Source: Irpex lacteus (Eukaryota > Basidiomycota > Agaricomycetes > Polyporales > Irpicaceae). Taken from it: DNA of 64,000 bases. Made by a program: the position numbers and the translations under genes. The stretch covers positions 806,001 to 870,000 of the forward strand of contig MQVO02000012.1 of NCBI GenBank assembly GCA_001986395.2, read 5' to 3'. Shown piece by piece: positions 57,632 through 64,000 of the stretch (its first letter is position 1; each line of letters begins with the position of its first letter). Under the pieces are notes generated by a model. The model saw only the letters and a list, made by a program, of their open reading frames with translations, searched no databases and had not been told where the DNA came from.

Positions 57632-59518
57632 ATGCTGCTAACATTGCTATCTTTCTGTCTGCTTCTGCTGGGTCAAGGTGCTGCTCAACAGTGCAGACTG
57701 GTCGCACCACAGAACTTCGGCGCTGCCCCTGCACCTGTCTCTTCACAAACCCCGACGCAAACTGTCAATGTTGCTTCGTTCAGTAGCTCATCTACGCAAA
57801 GCAGTAGTGCAACCAGCAGCACACCTACACTTGCGCCTTTCAACTATGGGACAGATCCTGTACGCGGGGTGAATCTGTAAGTTCAAGTTGGGCCCTATCG
57901 TTGCGATATTATGTCTGATCAATGTGCCCGGGCCACCGTACAGCGGAGGTTGGTTCGTGCTGGAGGCAAGCGCAGTATTTATGTGCATAGTAAGCAATTC
58001 TGACAGGCTTACAGCCTTGGATAACCCCAAGCCTGTTCCAAAGCTTCAACAACTCCAACATCGTGGACGAGTTTACGCTTGGCCAGGAAATGGACCATGA
58101 CATGGCTCTCGATATCCTACAGGACCACTGGGAGTCGTGGATAACCGAAGACGACTTCGAGGCCATAAAAGCCGCCGGTCTCAACCATGTCCGGTATGCG
58201 TTGTTTCTACTCACGTTCACTGAGCCGAGTATCACTCAGCGCTTCTTCAGTATGCAAATAGGATATTGGTCCGTCCCTCTGACATCAGCAGACACAAATT
58301 ATACTCTGAACGTCGACCCATACATCCCTGGTGCCTGGCCCTATCTCTTGAAAGCATTGAACATGGCAAAGCAATATGATTTGCATGTCATCTTGGATCT
58401 GCATGGTGCACCAGGCTCGCAGAATGGCTACGACAACTCCGGGCATCTTACAAACGATATTGCGTGGGCGAGTGACGATGATAGTGTGCCTCGAACTCTT
58501 GACATCATCAAATTCATTGCTACTCAAGTGGGCGGGATGATCGACATCCTGGAGCTGATTAACGAACCTGGGGCCTTTGTGCCGGCCATAAACAGCGCTC
58601 TGCCTGGGTATTTCCGGGATGGCTACCAGGTCGTTCGAGACGCAGCTGGCGGTGCACTGAAGGTCATGATCATGGACGGCTTTCTTGGAGTTAATGTATG
58701 TTTGGCGAACGTCACCCCTCTGTAAATCTACCCATTCACACTCACTGTGTAGGCATGGCAAGACTTCCTGACATATCCCTCCGCACAGGGTGTTTTGATG
58801 GATACAGTGAGTACTGCGACAAGAGGCTAATAGCATCACGCTCATATTTTCGCAGCACGAGTATCAAATATTCAACTATCCCCAACTACAGCTTTCTTTT
58901 GATGAACACATCGACGTACGCACTTTGTTATCTGTTGACCTTATGTTCTTATCACCAGGTGACTCATTCCATACACACACAGTATTCCTGCCAAGTTCTC
59001 TCTAACCTCTCATCCTACGCCAAATCCAACATCTATACCATCATCGGCGAATGGACTACTGCTCCGACAGACTGCGCCAAATGGCTCAACGGACGCGGTG
59101 TTGGCGCACGTTGGGATGGGACATGGCAGTCTGGACAACCGACGTTTGGGAGCTGTAATGGTATGAGCGGTAACATGACTACATTCAGTGACGACTACAA
59201 GACGTTCCTTCGCAAGTAAGACCGCAGAACAAGCTTGGTTCGAGGATCTTCCCAGTTGATAGAGATATGCATTTTCAGATATTACGAAGCCCAAGTTGCT
59301 ATAGGAGAGGCGATACAGGGTTGGGTGTATTGGACGTGGAAGGTGAGAACTCTCTACGTCTCTTCTAATTGTCGCTTATAAAATAACTAATCGCCACCCT
59401 GGCTCTTTTGCAGGTTGAGGATGCTGACGACTGGAGTTACCAACGCGGTTTGCAGGGCGGCTGGATACCACAAGACCCTACGGACAGACTGTACCCCAAC
59501 ATTTGTTCAAACAACTGA
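57632..59518 (+). CDS. Secreted GH5 exo-beta-1,3-glucanase
   Basis: Nine exons (57632-57876, 57944-57965, 58015-58193, 58251-58695, 58753-58806, 58856-58915, 58959-59215, 59279-59342, 59414-59518) sum to 1431 bases, 476 residues. A signal peptide (MLLTLLSFCLLLLGQGAAQ) and a Ser/Thr-rich linker precede the catalytic domain. The family core is clear: RGVNLGGWFVLEPWITPS, IGYWSVP, ILDLHGAPGSQNG, the acid/base Glu in ELINEPG and the nucleophile Glu in IIGEW. The protein ends without a GPI signal. It should release glucose from beta-1,3-glucan in the cell wall. Intron 2 (57966-58014) starts with GCAAGC, a GC-AG intron, and exon 2 has only 22 bases. Confidence 0.95.
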
Positions 59519-59829
59519 TTCGTCGACACTGATCAATGGACTTTACTTTGACACTGCATGTTCATTCTTCTTCTTCTCTGTATCCGTCTCTTGTAACAAT
59601 AACGTGTGTGTACTCCATAGACTTCTGTACATTGGATATTTACATTGGTATGATGGTTTATTTACTGATACAACTCGATCAATGAGTGTGAGTGGAGAGA
59701 GAGTATAACCTTAATAAGCGGAAAATAATCCGTGGTGAAACCATGGTACGTCCGCCCGCGATGAGCCTTACGAACGAACCGACAAACCAGAAGAGACGCA
59801 GCGAACACATGGAAAGGATCACGAGAAGC

Positions 59830-62203
59830 TCAGGCTTTCACCTCGACGCGAGCACGGCCATGCGAGCGAGCAGCCCTCCTCTCCTTCCTCTCCGCACGTC
59901 TTTGCTTCCTCGTCTTCCTCCCTTGCTCCCGAGCATGTGCATGCCTGGCTTCCATGCGTTCCACAACCCTCTCCCCAATCGCCTTCGCATTGACCTTCGC
60001 CACCTCCGCACGCGTCTTGATGGTCTCCGTCACACCTCTAATCCAACACTCGCTGGCATGACGAATCTGCTTCGCCCGCTTCTTCGCCCGTTCGTTCCGT
60101 TTCTCAAGCTTCGCGTGCATCGTGGACACGGCACCTTTGGAGTGTTCCCACAGAGTCGACGTCTGGCGAGTGATAGCAGAGGAGAGCTGGTCGACCGCGT
60201 CAAGTATTTCTTGTATGTCTTGTTGTGTGGTCTTTCCGAGAGGGGTAAACTCTAGGTACTCCGATAGCGCGGTAGAGAGACGGAGACTGAGGGAGTAGAG
60301 TGAAGAGTCATCGGCCTTCGCCTTTCCTTTGCCTTTCTTATCGCCATGAAAGACGGGTGGTGGAGAAATAACCGAAACCGAAGTGATCGTGTCCATCTTC
60401 GCCAGGAGGCCAGCCGCGGTAGGACGGAGGATGACATCTGTCGTCTCCGTCTTGCCAGGCCATGTGAGGAGGCCACATCCGCATCCGCATTCCTGAGGAG
60501 CGGAAGGCGGAGCGCCGGCAATCGTGATGGGTGAGGAAGAGGAAGATGGAACCGATGGTGCTGCGGTCGAAGAAGCTGCAACGAGGGCCGCCGGGGACGA
60601 GTTCACAGCGGCTATCGCGATATTCTTGGGCGAAGTGGTGGATAACGCAAGGTTGGATGAGGCCACGGTGATAAGAGCAGTTGGTTGCGACCTATTGGCT
60701 ACTGATGAGAGCGAGGGACGCAGCAACGATGTTAGAGGCGTGGTGACATTGCGGCTCGTAATGGCTGCTGTAACAGGTCCATTCAGTGAACCATGGACGA
60801 TATAACCCAGCACTATCGATAAGATAGCGAATCTGTATAGACATCACACTCTATCAGCATACAATCACGGTGAAAGGAAGCATCAGGCACTGACATGGTG
60901 AGAGTGTTCGCAGATACCTTCGGCGAAGTGGTCTTAGCCGAACCTGGGAACAATGGGCGGAAGGCTTGCGCAACCTGTTGCGTCGTAGCCTTCTCCAAGG
61001 TCTCTTGCTCGACTACGGGGGATCTGTGTTGACTGAAACTTGTCAATTGACTGGAGGTAATCCCCTGCGCATCCCATTGCTGCTCTGCTTCAAGCAGATA
61101 ATCGGTAGACTCAAGACTGTCAACCGTTGAAGGAGAGTGAGCCATAATAATTGGCAGATAGACTGTATGCGCCGGCAGAGAAATCTCTGAGAACGATGGA
61201 AGGAAAACAAGTGCGATCGAAGGGGCAGAGAGCTCGAAAGGTAACAAAGACTGATGATAATCAATGAAGTTGAATGTGAAAGAAGTAGCGGGGATAAACC
61301 TACGTTGTCTGGACCTGTCTTATCAGTCACGGAGACAAACTTCTTCATGGACCTTGCGCCGGAAGTGAAACAATCGTACTCGTGCATAACAGTGTTCGCG
61401 GCGTGGATGTACTTCTGCCCTCGAATGAGATTGCAGCTGCGGGCCCATTTGTCGAGCAACATCTCGACGAGGGCGAACTTGGCCACAGGAGATGAGCCAT
61501 ACAGTACGACGTGGAAGTCGACCTTCAGGGTCGACGGAGTGCTGCGAACTAACTCTCCACCTTCTGGGACATCGGATGTGGATAGATGATCCGGTTCCGC
61601 AGTAAGGTGAGCGGGAGGAAGGGTGCTCTCCTCGGAAGCGTCTGCGGGGGACACGTCAGCTTCGGCAGGAGAGAGGTCCTCGAATGAGGTGTGCAGGGAT
61701 TGCATCCTAGAGGTAGTAGGGTCTGGGAACGACAACCTTAGCGAGCGGGTCGAATGCACGATCGATGTCTGAACGGAGTTTGACAGAGAGTTAGAGCGAG
61801 GTGAACTGAGCGTGCTCATCATGCTTTGGTCGAGAGCTGCTTTGACTCGTTCATCGTCAGAATCCTCATCTTCCTCCTGTGCTGTGGGGAAGGGCTCTTC
61901 GTGTGGGTGGCCACCGTCGACTGCTGCGTGAGCAAACAGGTCGGTCGTAGGAGGGTCGGCGAACGGTGTCGCATCTGAAATATCTTCAATGAGGCCTTCC
62001 CAGCCTACGACGACTTCGTCTCTCGAACTTGTTGTGCTGCTGAACGACCTGCGAGATACGGGTCGGCTGTATGGGCCTTCATGATCGCTATCAAATCCGA
62101 CGACAGAGTCATCGTCGCCTCTGCTGGAGATGTCGAGCCAGTCTGAGTCTGATAGACTGTCGAGCTCTGAGAGACTAGAATAGTTGTAGTCTGGGGTGTC
62201 CAT
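59830..62203 (-). CDS. Unrecognised single-pass membrane protein with AIM/LIR-like motif
   Basis: Exons 62203-61304, 61250-60895 and 60832-59830 sum to 2259 bases, 752 residues. The N-terminal 300 residues are acidic and Ser-rich, starting YNYSSLSELDSLSDSDWLDI; the DSDWLDI fits the Atg8-interaction pattern of acidic residues before W-x-x-I. A compact conserved-looking block (VDFHVVLYGSSPVAKFALVE, GQKYIHAANTV) follows. A single hydrophobic helix (FAILSIVLGYIV) lies at about residues 419-430. The C-terminus has a Cys-Gly cluster (CGCGCG), then a long highly basic coiled segment rich in Arg, Lys and Ala. I do not know the family. A receptor on an organelle membrane is inference. Confidence 0.75.
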
Positions 62204-62763
62204 ATCGATGAACGAGGTAAAGTGGCCTTGAGGGGCGAGTCAGCTATATAAGGGGCTCGCTTACGAGGATAGACGCCCCGGCATTGCATCCGAAGCATAG
62301 AGCAATTACTCTCAATTACTGCTTTATTCGCGCGATCACTGCATTGATCCCCTTTCTCTGTCTTCTTTCCACCACAGTCGTGTTACTTCGTCAGATGGTG
62401 AGTGCATATGCTCATAATTCTTTCTGTCCCATAGCGGTAGAAGAGAGTGCTGACTTGAGAAGCAGGCCGACGAATTACGTCGGCTTTCCTCCGATAGACG
62501 CGCAACATAGGTCGGTATCAGATAATTAGTTGCACCCGGTTTACTCGAACACTCACTACTTCGTTGCAAAGGCCAAGCTCATTCGACATGCCAGTCATCC
62601 AGTCAACAAATAATCCATTTAACCGCACGGATCTATTGCGCTGATTGGTTCTTGCATACCGACATATCGTCCCAAGATTCCAGATCCTGCTTGTGCCGAC
62701 TCGGAGGGCATAACAACATCCAGTTTCCTCGTTCACACGACTTGAATTGTAACGGCCACTACC
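62204..62763. promoter_or_regulatory. Divergent promoter, membrane protein and F-box gene
   Basis: The two starts are 560 bases apart on opposite strands. TTATATAG on the reverse strand (about 62244-62252) lies roughly 45 bases before the membrane-protein start and may be its TATA element. Confidence 0.4.
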
Positions 62764-64000
62764 ATGCACATCATCGACTTACCCGACGATGTGCTGTTGC
62801 ACATTGCACTTGATCTCTCAATTCAAGACATCCTCTCGTTCAAGCAAGTGAGTCATTCAACCGCTCCGAGTCCGCGTGGCATCGATACACGCTGATACAC
62901 GCATAGACTTGCCGTGTATTGCACACCTTTGGAAGCGCGGATTATCTCTGGCATAGACTAGCTGAACGCTCCGGCCTGCTATTGAACATACCCGCAGAGA
63001 CTTCCATCGCTGCGTTGTCGGCTGATGAGCTGCAACGTATCGTCATCGATGCCATGCGGCTCGAGGTGAACTGGACAAGACCCTCTCCGACCATCAAACG
63101 GACGATCTCTCTGCAAAACGAGGATAACGCTCTCTTCGAACATTTGCAATTCGTCGATGGGGCAAAGTGGCTTCTTGTGGTCCAGGACCGGTATCATCGG
63201 TTCGAGGAGAGGGTCTATACAAAGGTGGCATTCTGGTCGTTGCACAACATCAGCGATCCTCGCTGCATTGTTCAGTTTGAGCTTTCTGGGAAGTACAGGG
63301 CGTCGGATGTAACGCTAAATAGCGAGGAAGAAAACGCTACTTTCGCTCTTGCGCTGACCGACGCACGTGGAGAGTACGTTTATCAGTTCTCTCCAACGGA
63401 GAGCTTCTGCTGACGTGACCCAGCTTTCTCGAGATACGAACGTTCTCGCTCAATGACGAGTATGCAGCCCTATCCCAGATCACTCCCTTTCCCTCGGTCG
63501 CTAGGCGAATAGACTTGCCTGCTTCTGAAGAATTGGAACTGTGCAACATGTCTATAACCGGTTTATCCGTCTCAGGGAAAGTACTTGCTGCCACAGTGAC
63601 TGTATTCACGTTGGATCATCACGAGGCATCCCGTATCCTCGTAGCACGCACGGACAAGGGGCCTGCGTATTGGATGGGGCAGCAACCATACAAGGTGCGT
63701 GTTCTTCTATGTCGTTTACAAGTAAACTTATTGTATACCGCCTGAAAGCCAATCCACCCCGCCTTGGCCCGGCTACACAAGAATGATATCATCATATTTG
63801 GTTATACCGCCGAAGGCCTCGCTTGCCATACTTTTAAATTACCATCTATCCTGCTACGTGACTACTCCCCATTCATGCCTCCTCCATCACTGCCCACTTC
63901 CTCCGACACCGCTTTGGCTTGGGGACCTCTAGTAACGGAGGTCGTGTACACAGGCAGCAGGCTCAACACTCTATTCCCGGAGCCGAAGACAGTCCCCCCT
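62764..64000 (+). CDS. F-box protein, 3' end beyond the window
   Basis: Exons 62764-62847, 62907-63373, 63424-63694 and 63749 to the window end join in phase. The N-terminus reads IDLPDDVLLHIALDLSIQDILSFKQ followed by TCRVLH..GSADYLWHRL, a good F-box. The rest looks like beta-propeller or WD-like blades (VAFWSLHNISDPRC, FLEIRTFSLND, ILVARTDKGPAYW, IIIFGYTAEGLACHTFKLP). Substrate recruitment to an SCF ubiquitin ligase is the expected role. The stop codon was not reached, so the length is unknown. Confidence 0.8.

Noticed and set aside
57979..57998. A GT donor (GTAAGC) inside the second intron of the glucanase
   Set aside because: Using it would leave an intron of only about 25 bases and would add residues inside a strictly conserved segment.

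Overview
This window is nuclear DNA of a filamentous basidiomycete, most likely an Agaricomycete (mushroom-forming fungus). The evidence is the gene structure (many introns of about 45-60 bases, several micro-exons, tightly packed genes on both strands) and the gene content. The content includes a DUF6535 membrane protein typical of Agaricomycetes, an aryl-alcohol-oxidase-like GMC flavoenzyme, a MACPF protein, a Bqt4-type nuclear-envelope protein and a set of conserved eukaryotic housekeeping genes. No rRNA, tRNA, transposon, CRISPR or viral element was recognised. Exon borders were inferred by eye from GT/AG signals, reading-frame continuity and family conservation. For most genes the exon lengths sum to an exact multiple of three, which supports the models.

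Layout. 0-10 kb: a PP1 inhibitor (Ypi1 type, +), a Rossmann-fold NAD-binding protein (-), a DUF6535 multi-pass membrane protein (-) and a 14-exon GMC oxidoreductase with an N-terminal membrane anchor (-). 9.6-17.1 kb: TFIIF beta subunit (+), a MACPF protein whose C-terminal part resembles Vps62 (+), a possibly broken hypothetical gene (-) and a zinc-independent MDR reductase (+). 17.8-33 kb: a 1865-residue PH-domain/low-complexity protein of the Caf120/Skg3 type (+), the XPG/Rad2 repair nuclease (+), complex I subunit NDUFB8 (-), a SAM-dependent methyltransferase (+) and a PA2G4/Cdb4-type protein (+) that carries an apparent one-base frameshift. 33-43.4 kb: a Wss1-type DNA-protein-crosslink protease with an NZF-like zinc finger (-), 6-phosphofructokinase (+), a small hypothetical pair with overlapping 3' ends, a Bqt4-type protein (+), the KEOPS subunit Pcc1 (+) and a DM9-repeat protein (-). 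43.7-64 kb: a BRO1-domain protein of the PalA/Rim20 type (-), two small SH3-like hypothetical genes in sparse DNA (+), cullin-3 (-), an F-box-like protein (-), a secreted GH5 exo-beta-1,3-glucanase (+) with a GC-AG intron, an unrecognised single-pass membrane protein with an AIM/LIR-like motif (-) and an F-box protein that runs off the end (+).

There is no operon and no biosynthetic gene cluster. Genes for genome maintenance (XPG, Wss1, Bqt4, Pcc1) happen to lie within about 18 kb, but each has its own promoter and nothing shows joint regulation. The most unusual items are the MACPF-Vps62 fusion, the Wss1 protein with both a SUMO-interaction-like motif and an NZF-like finger, the candidate autophagy-receptor-like membrane protein, the two short SH3-like proteins, and apparent single-base frameshifts at short C/G runs that may be assembly errors.
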